Source: Hydnum rufescens UP504 (lineage: Eukaryota > Basidiomycota > Agaricomycetes > Cantharellales > Hydnaceae). From it: a stretch of 64,000 nt of DNA. Of this stretch, positions 1 to 11,099 are shown piece by piece. The notes under the pieces were generated by a model. It had not been told where the DNA came from. It worked only from the letters and a program-made list of their open reading frames with translations, and did not search any database. A program made the translations under genes and the position numbers. The DNA is taken from positions 23,878 through 87,877 of the forward strand of contig MU129059.1 in assembly GCA_014904985.1 (NCBI GenBank), written 5' to 3'. Position 1 is the first letter of the stretch. Each line of letters opens with the position of its first letter.

Positions 1-495
1 CGGGCCTTCCAGAGGGACCATTTCATCTCTCTTCTTTTTTGTTGGCAAACACGAACTTACTGTCCAAGGAAGGGAAAGCATGGTTCATGTTTCCATATGC
101 TGTGCTACCAGTACTGAGGAAGTCGAGACTCTAGGTAAGTCATGATCTATTGTAGTTTTAGCCTTCCTACAAGCTTACATCCCCCAGGCTTTCAAAAACT
201 ACCAAGAAATTTGGTTTGGTCTCATTGGTCTGATCATCAACGGAAGCGCAAAACCTCGTTTGACTACATCAGTGTCCCAGAGAGGAGGAGAGATCTCATG
301 AGAAGCCTCTCTGACCTTCCGAACCCTTTCCCCTGGCCTATCGCAAACCAACCACCGCAAGGCCTTCGGTGGTATTGTTGGATGGCGGATCTGGTGGGAA
401 ACGTAAAGAAGCTGAGTCTGATGTGTTAGACGAAGCTAGCTGTGCGACAATCTGCATTCGTACAAACGTGCCCGAACAGAGGGAGTAGTGACTTC
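1..495 (+). other. Unassigned stretch with a broken coding-like strip
   Basis: No gene can be called. One plus-strand frame from base 1 runs open to a TGA near 110, followed by a GTAAGT donor-like site near 133. A second open strip of about 95 codons covers 142-429. Neither resembles a family I know. It could be the tail of a decayed element entering from the left edge. Confidence 0.2.
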
Positions 496-837
496 ATGGA
501 CACTTCTCCTACCTCCCCAACCTGCATTGCCCAGCTGAGTCATGCTGCCACCCCTCTACCGGCGGATGATGGAATGGATGGAATGGACATCGACGAACTG
601 CCAATGCCCAGAACTAGGGACACCAATGAGGCTCACAAAGACACCATGGACAAGCTTCCTGCCTCGCCAACCTGTGCCCCCAACCCTCCACCTGCGGATG
701 ATGGAATGCACATCGATGAACCCCCGGTATCTGGATCTGGGGATGTGGGCAAGGCTCATGACACTGCAGTGATTCCAAATTATTTCCATCCCCCATGTCC
801 ACATATTATTGAGGACTGGGTATTCTTTGAGTGCTAG
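496..837 (+). CDS. Hypothetical short acidic protein, possible fragment
   Basis: A 113-codon frame starts at an ATG at 496 and ends in TAG. The frame extends upstream to a GTG at 442, but the ATG is preferred for a fungus. It holds an imperfect duplication: the motif SPTC, then PADDGM and a short D-I-D-E or H-I-D-E stretch, occurs twice about 50 residues apart. The composition is rich in Pro, Asp and Ser, with no transmembrane segment or known domain. It may be an exon of a larger decayed gene. I do not recognise it, and a chance frame remains possible. Confidence 0.25.
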   Translation: MDTSPTSPTCIAQLSHAATPLPADDGMDGMDIDELPMPRTRDTNEAHKDTMDKLPASPTCAPNPPPADDGMHIDEPPVSGSGDVGKAHDTAVIPNYFHPPCPHIIEDWVFFEC

Positions 838-1704
838 GATACCCATGTATAATTCTAGTGGTTTAATACATTTCAGTTTAGGCTATTGCATGGGGTCCCA
901 TGGGGGATTTTTTGACCTCCCCCATGGGTTCAAAAACCACTGAGTAGAATCCTGTGACCTGTGACCGAACCTGTGGTAGGTTCAGTCACAGGTCACAGGG
1001 GCGCTCGTGAACTGAACCCCAGGCATGGTGTCACGCATCATGGATCCTGGCAAACTATGAAAAGGCTCCCTTTGAAATAGCCATGTCGAGCCAAGTCTTT
1101 TGTTGAAAGGACTTGATCCAGATTCAGCCTAATTCATGGTATAAAATATACAAGTTGTTGGCTCAAGTCAAGTTAACCCAAGTCAAGTCAACTTTGGCAG
1201 TCGAGCCAACCACATCATTTTCGGCAATTAGCACAACCCCACTGGGGTCGCTTCACATGTCCCAGTTTCATTATGGATCCAAATTTATCCACAGGTGTTA
1301 TCACACTGGGGAGCACACCAATCATACTATGTAATATCTAATTATCTATTGTTGAATTAGGGTCTTTCATGATAACAAAAATGAGGCAAAAATGCACACA
1401 AAACCAATTCAGTTGGCCTCAAAAATGCTGTTTTTGGGTTCATTTGAGTTCTATCGTGAAACACCCTATTATTATCACAACTTATTTAGAGTACACACTC
1501 CTGCTTGCCTAAGGGGCTCACCCACGCACACACCACCATGCAGGTTTTTGGCACATTATTGGAACATCTTACTCCATTGTCACATTGTGCAGGTTGTTGG
1601 GGGCCACCATTGGTGCAGGCGATCATGTGGCTTTCACACGACTGGCTCTAGCAATGATCTGATTATATAGCTCGCAAACTGGCTGGTAAAAGTCAAATAT
1701 AGTT
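838..1704. other. No gene seen; one strong hairpin
   Basis: Apart from the inverted repeat at 951-999 and a shorter CCCATGGGGGA...TCCCCCATGGG inverted repeat near 898-927, I see only short unsupported open frames. Confidence 0.4.
951..999. repeat. Inverted repeat (hairpin), about 21-bp arms
   Basis: The sequence CCTGTGACCTGTGACCGAAC is followed, after a loop of about 5 bases, by its near-perfect reverse complement with a single mismatch. It is isolated and not linked to a gene. It could be a miniature foldback element or a cruciform-prone site. Confidence 0.7.
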
Positions 1705-2442
1705 CTAAGCGCTGAGGAAGTTGACACCCTTCTCGATGTTTTTCTTCAATTCGGGGAGAGCAGCCTGGATATGTTTCTCCTCCTCAGTGGAAAGCTAGCC
1801 CAACAGGTGAATCTTGGTGAGTCCTTCCGACTGCAAGTAGGGAAGAAATAATAATAAAAATCAAAAATGTAGGTTGCAAATAGGGGCTAGTGGACCACTT
1901 ACACTCATTGCTAGGGAAGCATGTGACACCCTCGCTCTCGTAAAGAGGAGACTTGACGAAGGACGGTGTGATCACTCCCTTGTTGCCACCAGAGTAGACA
2001 AGAAGGTGAATGACACCAAGAGTGGTGATACCACACCTTTGCGGGGTTGAACTTGCTTGCCTTCTTCAGGACTTCAGTGACGATCGAGACGGTGGAGTTC
2101 ACGGGATCTATGTATATAAAAATTGACAGAGGGATCAAGTATAGTGCAAGAGAGAGGACGAACTGGAGGTGATGAGAATATGTGCCTCAGGGGCGTCCTC
2201 GCCGATGGCCTGAGCAAGGTCCTGGACAATAGGTGCATTGGTGTTGAATAAATCAACCCACGCAATGTTTGGCTTCCATGGGACGCCAGCAGCAATGACA
2301 ACGATCTTGGTTCCCTGGAGTGCATTGCCAAGCTTCTCCGATATATACCCATTGACTTCTCCAGCAGTAGCAACATGGCTCATATTGGCAGCGATGCCGG
2401 GAGCCCCACTAATATCATACAGACTAAGGGAGTGTGTCATAC
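1705..2442 (-). pseudogene. Malate dehydrogenase pseudogene (truncated, internally deleted)
   Basis: The minus-strand translation matches NAD malate dehydrogenase, mitochondrial-type. It begins at LSLYDISGAPGIAA, continues through the substrate-binding region (AGVPWKP, where intact enzymes have AGVPRKP) and DLFNTNAPIV, and crosses a 56-bp GT..AG intron (2108-2163) that exactly rebuilds the conserved NPVNSTV motif. A frameshift near 2045 and an internal deletion then remove the catalytic-histidine region. The reading resumes at GGNKGVITP and ends with the typical C terminus PELKKNIEKGV before a TAG at 1705. The NAD-binding N terminus is missing. Retention of an intron shows a DNA-level duplicate, not a retrocopy. 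The family assignment is firm; the gene is clearly non-functional. Confidence 0.85.
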
Positions 2443-3007
2443 TCAGCCAGTCATCGTTTGGCATATTCTCGTTCTGCGGATTGTTGTTTGGGGCATTCAT
2501 TTCCTGGTTCCAGTTCAGGCAATGACCTAGGATAATGTCAGTTAAAGCATAAACTAATGCAAAAAGAGTCTTTTTGTGTGGATGTATCTAGAGGATAATA
2601 CTTACCAGTGAACGGTAATGCCATTGTCATGCTAACTGCCGAAATTCTTCCCACACTTGAGCGGCATCGAGCTTATGGAGTCCAGCAATTAGTGTAGGTA
2701 TGCTGTACCTCTGTGGTGAGTTAATCGGGAATATCCGTGCCTTTTGTCTGCAACCGTACGATTCGAGAGACACAACAAACAAAAAACAGGAACCGGAGGG
2801 TTGGCACAGCACCAACCTCTGGACCTCCTTAAGACTGTAACCGTGTCTCTATATGCCGTTTGCTGCTCAGTACTGAACGCTGGTCTCACTGGTGTTTGGT
2901 GTCCTGTCATTGCAACAAATGTGTTCTGTAGGGATCCTGCTTTTGCTGGCATTTGAAGCATCCCGGACCCATGGAGCTGGATACCACATAGATACTTACC
3001 TTCGCGA
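2443..3007. other. Unassigned flank between MDH fragment and repeat A
   Basis: Sequence upstream of the MDH fragment does not encode the expected MDH N terminus. I see splice-like signals (TAAGT near 2600, and a GTAAGT on the minus strand near 2997) but no recognisable exon. Confidence 0.3.
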
Positions 3008-4645
3008 TATAGAAGAAGGGTTGGGAGCTCTGATGACTGTCAAATCAAAATCTGGTTCAGCCAGTGTGTAGATGGGAGACTGTATTTCTGTTGTTATTCA
3101 TTGGGCTGGTTTGCTTCAATGGTTGATCACACTCTGCAAGATGTGTATGGTGTTCAGTGGAGAATAGGAAGGGATATGGACTAGCTGTAGTCAATGATAT
3201 ATCGTTTGGGATGCTTATAGAAAGGCTTATACGTCGTGTGGGATGCTTATAGAAAGGCTTATATGTCTGGGATGCTTGTGGAAAGGCTTATATGTTGTTC
3301 GTGTTGTGTTGGTCTGTTTACTGATATTTGTGTATTCTTGTTTACGTTCTCCTGGTCAAAATGCGGAAATCTGTGGGTTATAGACTGGTCAGTGCTTGGT
3401 TAGTCTTTGTTAGTATGTTTCTTTCTTCTTTCTTCAGAACCTGATACATATTTCGTTATGCTTACTTTTCCTTGGATGTCCAGCAACTCTAACCTTAGGT
3501 CCTGCAACTATCCTTGGCTTTAGTGATTCGCATAGAGGGCTACCAGTGGCTTTGTCTCAACAACCTTGAAGATGACTTAGCTCCAGATGGCTTATAGATA
3601 GACTGTTCTTTAGAGGCAAGCAGAAAAGTTGACAGTGGTTGACAGTAATGATTTCCAGAGGAGGTGATTTTGTGGGGGTACAGGAAATCTACCAGCTTTT
3701 ATACCTTTCTGAAGGTGGCTGTGTTTAAGAAATATGACTCCCCCATGGGTGAGTCATATGTGAGAACAAAAGAATAATAACAAGATGATGTAATAATGCG
3801 GTCATAGCTGAGTCATGCATAAGGAGAACAAAAGAAATCATGAGGAGTGATGTCATAGTGATGTCATTCATAAAGAGAACAAAAGGAATCATGAGGGGGG
3901 GTGATGTCACCAATTTGCTGAGCATGTGGAATGCTTGGAGCATGTGGTCACTGACCATGTGGAGCATTCTGGAGGCGAAATGAAAGGATATCTCCGGGTT
4001 TTGGAGATTAATTTGAGCATAGTCCAGTGGTTAAGGTGTTTTGTTGTTGGTTGATAATGGGAACAAGTGCATAGGATGGGATTCAATGCAGAAACAGCAG
4101 TTTGCATCCGTAATAGACGTTCTTGGTATCATTAGATGCGGATTTTTCACAGCTTTCTGGGCGCGGTGGTTCCGAGAAGATCCGGTGTAAACTGACAGAG
4201 AAATTTGTTTTTTACTGATGGGTGTTGATTCTGGTAGTAATATCGCTCTGTAGAGTTCAGTTTTGATCTGTTCTTCGCGTGCTTGGTACCGTCGGATGCG
4301 GATTTTTCATATCTTTCTAGGTGCGGTTGTTCCGAGCGGATTGAATGCGAACTGACGGAGAAATTCGTTTTTTACTGGAAATTCCGGATTTTGGTAGTAA
4401 AATTGGCCTGGAGAGTGCAGTTTAGGTCCGTTCGACTTGTGTTTGGTACCGTTCGAAAGGTGTGAATCGTAGCTTTCTAAGCGTTATATGGGCGTACCTC
4501 TCTGATCAAAACTGACGGAGTTATAGAACGAATTTGATTTCCGCGCATAGCTGTAATTAATTTCGTAATTGGTCATGTGATCCTCCAATGGCTGGAAGTG
4601 GTGTGATTTCGCATTTTCTGATACTGGATGTTTTTATCTTCCACA
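3008..4645 (-). repeat. Repeat A copy 1 (probable solo LTR)
   Basis: A 1,638-bp copy of a dispersed repeat present four times in this window. Read on the minus strand it starts TGTGGAAGATAAAAACATCC and ends CTTCTATA. The ends form an imperfect 8-bp inverted pair differing only by C/T changes. The 4-bp sequence GCGA lies immediately on both sides (3004-3007 and 4646-4649), a plausible target-site duplication. The interior has short direct repeats around GGCTTATA and three degenerate modules of about 180 bp with the motif GATGCGGATTTTTC. No coding frame is present. A solo LTR is the best fit; a non-autonomous DNA transposon is the alternative. Confidence 0.7.
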
Positions 4646-5229
4646 GCGACAAAAATGCCAAACGACTGGCCCTATTTTGTGGAGGGGAGGTTTGTCTGTT
4701 ACTGTGGTAACTCTCGTAAGTACTAAAGGTTGTATCATCCCCAAGCATTAATCTTTCTTTCCGTCATTAGCTCTTTTGCTTCGTTCATGGACTCGCCAAA
4801 ACATGGGGCGATGGTTTTGGAAGTGCAAAAATGGGGGATGTCGCTTCTGGCATACGTATCACTATGAATCATTGTGAAGTATAGATTACAACTAATCTAC
4901 ATTGTTTCTTTAGGCTGGTCCAATCATTGTGGCGCGTCCAAACCCCCCACCCCCCAGCCTGAAGACTTTCAGATGAGGGGAACTCCCCAATCGTCTGTCC
5001 CCCAGTCATCTGTCCCCCAGTCATCTGTCCCCCAGTCATCCGTCCCCCAGTCGTCCGTCCCCCAGTCGTCCGTCCCCCAGTCGTCCATCCCCCAGTTGTC
5101 TGTCCCCAAATTGGCATTGCCACAATCATCGTTACTGCAGTCATCGTTCCCTCAATCACTGTTCCCGCAATCATCATTCCCGCAATCATCATTCCCCAAG
5201 CGTCGTTCCTGCAATCGACCTCTCTCCCC
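4646..5229. other. Unassigned stretch upstream of KDZ1
   Basis: A short plus-strand strip near 4657-4710 reads MPNDWPYFVEGRFVCYCGNS before a GTAAGT-like donor, suggesting an exon of a decayed gene. The remainder contains a 15-bp tandem array and no recognised protein. Confidence 0.3.
4987..5105. repeat. 15-bp tandem array (CCCAGTCATCTGTCC type)
   Basis: About eight near-identical 15-bp units run head to tail and then decay into looser copies to about 5190. The unit length is a multiple of three, so several frames stay open (for example PQSSV repeats on the plus strand). Confidence 0.85.
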
Positions 5230-5430
5230 TTGGCGCAACCGTCCCCCCATCCTTCCGTCTCTAGCACCGTGCTATCGAATCAAATCGTTTCTTTGGAGAT
5301 AGAGCTCCAGGAGGTCACGGAGGTGCTAGAGGTGATGACCCAGTCGAGGGATGAAGCGCGCCTTGCACTTGGAAATATTTTGGCAGCCCTGAATACCATT
5401 GTAGAAAACACACAGCTTGGTGGCACCTAG
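5230..5430 (+). CDS. Short coiled-coil frame, probable exon of a decayed gene
   Basis: A 66-residue frame predicted to be mostly helical, with the heptad-like stretch IVSLEIELQEVTEVLEVM, ends in a stop at 5430. The frame is open further upstream through the repeat array, so the true start is unclear and the given start is nominal. It lies just 5' of the KDZ1 transposase and may be an upstream exon or an accessory frame of that element. No family recognised. Confidence 0.25.
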   Translation: MAQPSPHPSVSSTVLSNQIVSLEIELQEVTEVLEVMTQSRDEARLALGNILAALNTIVENTQLGGT

Positions 5431-5837
5431 TTTCTCATTGTCGTTCGTCTTGCCTTCTGCTCAAAAAAAATGCTTTGTATATATCATGTACACAATAATG
5501 ATTTCGTTTGATATGCCCTCTCAAAAAAAAGAAGATAACCTGGGACTCATAGCACAGGTCATTGCCATGAAGTCCCTCCCAAGTTGGACAGCTTCGAGCG
5601 ACCCAATGGTAAATTCCATATCTCGTGCTTTTTTGCCCTCCCTGTCGCTCACTGCGGTGACCCGTTTTGTCCTCCCTGAATCCACGTGTCTATCACAAAT
5701 CAGTAAGTGTAGAAGTTCAATCAAGTTTCGTCACTATAGCGTTTTTATTGTACCAATGCAGAACTCTCACCATGTTCAGTATCAGACGTCGGCACTCTCT
5801 GATGTCTGATCCTGTTCGGCATCACTCTTAGCCTAGG

Positions 5838-6045
5838 AAGGCATTTGTCAAGTTCAGTGCCAGATGTTGATTTTCTTTCGCATCTGGTATCTTGTCTGGC
5901 AGTATACAAAAGGCATTTGCTAAGTTCAGTGCTAGACGTCGACTTTCTCTCACGTCTGGTATTTTGTCTGGCACTATACAAGGCACTCATCAAGTTCAGT
6001 GCTAGACGTCGACTTTCTCTCGCGTCTGGTATTCTGTCTGACTCT
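5838..6045. repeat. Three tandem units of about 70 bp
   Basis: Three imperfect copies share AAGTTCAGTGCTAGACGTCG, then a CTTTCTCTC tract and TCTGGTATTTTGTCTGGCA. They lie immediately 5' of the KDZ1 start codon and could be subterminal repeats of that element. Confidence 0.8.
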
Positions 6046-6069
6046 TTGTGTTGATTTTGCCTCCTGTCT

Positions 6070-9000
6070 ATGGCCAACAAAGGAAAGAGAGGAGGACCAA
6101 GCCAGCCAACTACACCATCCCTCCCATCCCCCATCACCCCGCCAGTAAAGTCTTCAGGTCCATCTGCTAAATCCAGTAAACGTCCCAGTTGAGCACGATT
6201 TCCAAAGGCTGAAATTATTGGTCAAGGCCCCTCAGGACCCATATATATAGGGGATCGTAGTGTATCTACATGAGGTACTCCACAATACGAGGATCTCCAC
6301 CATGCCGTTCCTTCCGATTTCGCAGCAATGTACCCACTGAATCTGGACTATGATCCCTATTTGGTCCCCGAGATGCACACGCACTATCTAGCAAAAGAGT
6401 TGAGGCATGCGAGACGCAAACATGCACAAGCTGCTCGCTGGAGCCAAACCGTCCTTCCTGCTCTCATTAGACCCTTCATGCAGTGGAAGCACGAGCAAAT
6501 GTTGTCACGACAGACACCTTCCTCGCAAAGGGGGACTGATAATAGCATGTGCTCCTGCTCCAGTCATCACCGGCCTCTGAAGGTTGTGTGTGTATCGATT
6601 GAAGGTGTGCTCACTCTCCATTACTTATAGCTGACGCCTGTTTGTTTATGCTTACAACTTCAATCTAGCTCTTTGTGATGTTGATATCACTGTCTGCACC
6701 TGCCGCCCAGCCCCACAACAGCTGGTGAAGATGGGGTACTTCCCTTGCTCACCAGTCTATCCTATGCTTGCTGTGAGCCTGGACATGCTCGAGCTTGTCT
6801 CTACCCTTTTCGTCCTTGCTGCGCCTAATGAAAGAGCATGGGCCACTACAATAACGAAATACCTCAAGAACCATGGCCATGAATTTGCTACTGGAGATGC
6901 TCTGCGACATCAATTTTCATCCGCCCTTTCCCAGTATCAAGTTCTGATGCAACTGGTGGATGGGGAGATGGGTAAAATCATTGATGATGCAAGGGAGAAG
7001 ACTACTGCGACGTTCAGGGCTCTCGATGATGAGATGCCTGTTCATGGGCGAGAGTATGCAAATGTGCAGATGTTGGCTGGTTGCATTCAAATCACACACG
7101 ATGATATCAGTCACCCATCAACCCCTCCACCTTGAGAAAGACCCAGCACCAATCTCCGCAATGCCTGCCCCCTTTGCTTTGGTGATGATCTGGATATAGT
7201 ATTACCTGGAGTCCATCTCATTGTGTGCCTCGATGCCAACTTCCAGTTGAAGAGGAACAGGGACAAAGATAGAAGAAAGGAGTTTGCAGGCCTACCAGGA
7301 TCTTTGGATCCTAAAGTCATCTCACCGAGAACAATCTTCCTCAGTGAAGTGCAGATCTGGGAGTGGGAAGAGAGGGTTGAGGTTTTGCAACCATCCAAAC
7401 CAAAGACAGGTCATAAGCAGAAAGCTGGCAAGATGGAGGAGACCAAGGGTGATTTGATGGGTGGAGGACGGCCTGACGAGATTGAACCGGGCATGAACTT
7501 ACCCAATGCGACTTATGATGCCTGTAGAGACTCCTTTGTGGCTGCCGATGGTGACCATATCAAGGCATTGTCCACATATTTTGACTCGACTGGTGTGATG
7601 GCCTTGCTCTGTCCTCATGATCATCCCCTGGTACTGGCGAACCTGAAAACAGCTGGCGAAAAAACAGTTCTATGCCCTTGCTCTCATATCCGCCTTGATG
7701 GAGTTGATTCCTAACCATTGGAGAGTTAGAGTTCTCTACAATATTGGGTGTCAGATGCATAGGACACTTCAAAAATGGGACCTCATGCCTGAATATCTGC
7801 ATCGACTCAAATTCGCCGTCTCAATATTCCATGCCTATGGACACCAATGGGCATGCCAATTGTGGTATCACCCTCGGAAGGCTGCGATGTGGGGTTTATC
7901 TGATGGAGAGGGGTGTGAGCGCTTCTGGAGTGATCTTCAGAAGCTTATCCCAGGTCTCCATGTCGCAGGTGTGAGTTGGAGTTGGTGATTGCATTTGAAT
8001 GTTACCTGTATTCCTTACCAAGTTTTTCTTCTAGCATCACTGTCGTCTTTTCATTCTTGATCGCCAAGCTGAGCACATCCTTGAGATGAAACATGAGGGG
8101 ATGGGAAGGTGGTTGTGTGACCGGATCCGTTGAGCTGATGAGCAGCTTGGTGAAGCCTTGATGGCTGTGGGGAAGTGTCCCCATGGGTTGGATGTGGAAG
8201 GGCTCCTTGTGCAGTTCAATGAACAGCGGGAGTTCCAAACCAAGTCCGTCGATCGTGAGTAGATTATTTGTGTATGCTTTATCATGATAGTAATCATTGG
8301 CTGTCTTAGGGCAATCAAAAACAAAGGGAACACGAGTGATAGAGCAAATTCTATCCCTTGAGATGACAGTCCAATCCCAACATGCAATACTTGTACACCT
8401 CTTGAAGGAATTAGGGAGTTTGGCAGTGGATGATAGTGTTGGGGGGCAGGCTTTACGTGAGGAGTGGAAGGAGAGGGTGAAGATGGCCCAAGACACTATA
8501 TCGCGACTTGAAGACAATATTGCAAGGAAAACCAAGGCACTTCGACTTGAAGACCGTGCATCGGCAGACTGTCTTGCCAACCTCAAGAAGGACAAATGGA
8601 TCAACCTACAACTCAATATCCTTGTCCTTCATGACCAGCTAATCACAAAACTCTGTGCTCGCAAATTTGAGCTTGCTAACTTAGAGCATGCACATGCAAG
8701 TCGGGCCATGGGTATGTGTGCAAAATTTTATGTCCGATTTCATGCCTATAATTGATCGGACTCCAGATCAGAAAACCAAGAGCCATGTCGAAAAGGCGGT
8801 TAAACAGCATGCCCCAGGAATCGAGGCTACAGTCCACAAATACAATGCCAAGCAGAAGGAAATGCTGAAGGAGCAAGGGAAGAATGGTGTACGGAGGGAT
8901 GCATATGTTCCACCGGAGCTTGTGATGGAGGGATTATTCAATTTGGACATCGATCAGGACATTTGGGAGAATGCCAACATGGTGGACTTTGAGGGGGGGG

Positions 9001-9586
9001 AGATTCCTTTGTGGCTTGCTAATAAGGAGGTTTGGGATGGAATTAGGGCAGCCCAGGAGGTCAAAAGTTGTCAAGAAGAGCTTCGCCGATGTGATGTTGA
9101 GTATTCAAACCTTCGTGCTTGGTTTGTTGAGGAATATGAAGCAGTCCACAACGTATTCAAGTTCGGCAATGGTGTGAGTCTTCAATACTCTTTCCTGATT
9201 TGGAAGCTTATTATAATGTCCACAAAGATGATGATGTAGCGTTCTTTGCATTGCTTTGCTTACATGTTCTCTTTAACAGGATGAAGACATGGGAATGCAG
9301 CCTTGCTACAATTACTATTCCTGTGGGCGCAGTAGGTTGGAGTCAGATTTCAATGCCACCACCTGTCAACCATCCTTGGACATGCAGGAAAGCCCTACAA
9401 GGCATCCCACAGCTGGGGGAAAGAGATGAGGATGGGGACGCGAGCTCTGATGATGATGATGGGGTTGAGCTAGAACCGGTTGCAGAGTTAGAGGATGTCG
9501 GATTTCTAGGTGACTTGGATCGTCTGATTGGTGAGGGTGATTGGTCTGAGGGAGAGGGACAAGACAATGTAATGGTAGATTTATAG
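6070..9586 (+). pseudogene. KDZ transposase with CxC1-type cluster (KDZ1), recently inactivated
   Basis: KDZ transposases are DDE-family cut-and-paste enzymes of fungal DNA transposons. The frame runs from an ATG at 6070 through five GT..AG introns (6605-6668, 7971-8034, 8255-8309, 8712-8766, 9172-9227) to a TAG at 9584. Visible landmarks: a cysteine cluster (CSCSS, then CTCRPAPQQLVKMGYFP), ACPLCFG, CLDANFQLKRNRDKD, GVMALLCPHDHPL, FHAYGHQWACQLWYHPRK, LSDGEGCERFW, long helical segments, and an acidic C-terminal tail. Lesions are few: in-frame TGA at 6190, 6271, 7133 and 8131, plus one extra A in an A6 run at 7659-7664 that shifts the frame. The flanking phases make the exon model strong. Each TGA sits where an arginine is plausible, consistent with CGA decay. 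Confidence 0.88.
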
Positions 9587-9880
9587 ACTTCATCCTCAGT
9601 GTTATGCGCAAGTTCAGAATTCTGCTAAGTGCTCTGAGTTGGGCCCAAGTCTTCCTTGTGTTCAGCAAAACCTGGGAAGTCACCTATTTGGGGCCAGTTG
9701 AGTCCATTTGAGCCCAGTTAAGCCCACTTGGGCCCAGATTTGGGCACAACATTGTTCTCTGTACCATCATCAATCAATTTTGGGTGCACATTGGGCCCAA
9801 CTATATATTGATCTCCATAGGTACCTATTCTGCCACAGTTTTGTGCCTTAGATTGATGTAAAATATGGCTGACCAGCCTG
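9587..9880. other. KDZ1 3' region with GGGCCC motifs and inferred element end
   Basis: The region downstream of the transposase is studded with TTGGGCCCA-like words. It ends near GGCTGACCAGCCTGG, a string closely matched at the same relative place after KDZ2 (about 56538-56552). Homology to the neighbouring head-to-head gene starts at 9881, so the element boundary is placed at about 9880. The word AGGCTGGTC at 4912-4920 is a possible, weak, inverted counterpart at the 5' side. Confidence 0.5.
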
Positions 9881-10007
9881 GCTGCAGCGGTGTGGGGTAC
9901 TGAGCCTGTGTACATACAGTGGTTCCTATGGATGTCTGTTGTTTGGGCGTCAATATGGGGGGGCACAGGGGTTTTGCATTGGTATTTGTTTGCAGGGGCA
10001 TTGAGAC

Positions 10008-10115
10008 CTGTGAGATAAAATTTTTAAATTAGTTAGAATCAAAAACCATGCAAAAAGAGCAGCTTTCACTGCTCTTTTTGCATGGCTGTAGGTACTGAGG
10101 AGGGCGGGGACTTAC
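10008..10115 (-). other. Hairpin intron a
   Basis: A 108-bp intron with donor GTAAGT, branch-like CTAACTAAT and acceptor CACAG. It contains the palindrome CATGCAAAAAGAGCAG with its complement (10047-10084). Confidence 0.7.
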
Positions 10116-10341
10116 CTGATATAGAACCACACACCTGCCAGGGCGGGTGTGTGATTCCATGCCCTCATTTGGCACATTGCCGTGGGCTTTGGTGCAGTCA
10201 CATCATTGGCCCATTGCTGTGTTGTGTTGGTGTATTGTGTTGCCGTGTATCGCATTGCCGCATCGCGTTGCCATGTGGCACATTGCTGTTTGGGCTCTTG
10301 TCATTTCGTGGGTTATTGTCCTGCATTGGATGGGCCCCAAT

Positions 10342-10448
10342 CTAGAATAATGCATGTCAGTAAAAAAAAAATTCCAAAGCAGCACAAAAAGAGCAGCTTA
10401 TGCTGCTCTTTTTGCACCACAAGAATAAAAAATGAAAAGAAATCTTAC
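10342..10448 (-). other. Hairpin intron b
   Basis: A 107-bp intron with donor GTAAGA, branch-like TTTACTGAC and acceptor TTATTCTAG. The hairpin with AAAAAGAGCAGC arms spans about 10382-10417. Confidence 0.7.
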
Positions 10449-10453
10449 TTTGT

Positions 10454-10489
10454 AGTACCCCACACCTGCTGCAGCAGGTGTGGGGTACT
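10454..10489. repeat. Perfect 36-bp palindrome (exon-end hairpin)
   Basis: Two 18-base arms starting AGTACCCCACACCTGCTG are exact reverse complements with no loop. Related inverted repeats built on CCACACACC...GGTGTGTGG sit at the donor end of the other exons (about 10125, 10720, 11104, 12022 and 12371). Confidence 0.9.
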
Positions 10490-10606
10490 GGAGCCATACT
10501 CCAGCTCACATGTGCAGTGGTTTGTACAGGTCCCCTCATTTGGGTGTCAATGGGTGGGGTTATGGGGGTTCTTGCATAGGTATTCATTCGCACAGGAAGT
10601 GGTGAC

Positions 10607-10709
10607 CTAGAATATAAGATTATACATTAGTTAAGAGTTAAAGACCACACAAAAAGAGCAGCTTTTGCTGCTCTTTTTGCATGCCTGTAGTTACTGGGGG
10701 GGGACTCAC
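10607..10709 (-). other. Hairpin intron c
   Basis: A 103-bp intron with donor GTGAGT, branch-like TTAACTAAT and acceptor TATTCTAG. The hairpin spans about 10648-10681. Its phase agrees with the frame on both sides. Confidence 0.75.
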
Positions 10710-10994
10710 ATTATATAGTACCACACACCCGCTGTGGCGGGTGTGTGGTTCCTGGGGGCCTCATTTGGCATGGTTGCGTGCTTGTTTGGCACATTACCAT
10801 AGGTCGCATTGCCGTGTGTTGCATTACCATGTGTCATGTCTTCGTTTGGCGCATCTTCGTTTGGCACGTTGCAGTGTTGTGCTGTCGTGCATCATGTTTC
10901 TGTGTCATGTTGCTGGATGTCGCATTGCTGTGTTGTGTTTCCGTACATCCCATGGCTGTTTGGGCTCTCATTGTGTGTTGGATGAGGCCTCAAT

Positions 10995-11099
10995 CTAAAA
11001 TAAATAAAGAGACATTAGTAAGATGTTCCAAAGCAGCACAAAAAGAGCAGCTTTCGCTGCTCTTTTTGCACCGTTGTATCTACTAGAAAAAATACTCAC
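10995..11099 (-). other. Hairpin intron d
   Basis: A 105-bp intron with donor GTGAGT, branch-like TTACTAATG and acceptor TTATTTTAG. The hairpin spans about 11036-11070. It joins exon 1 (phase AG) to exon 2 (A) in frame. Confidence 0.75.

Noticed and set aside
4869..5302. Open frames on both strands through the 15-bp array
   Set aside because: The unit is a multiple of three, so openness carries no coding evidence.
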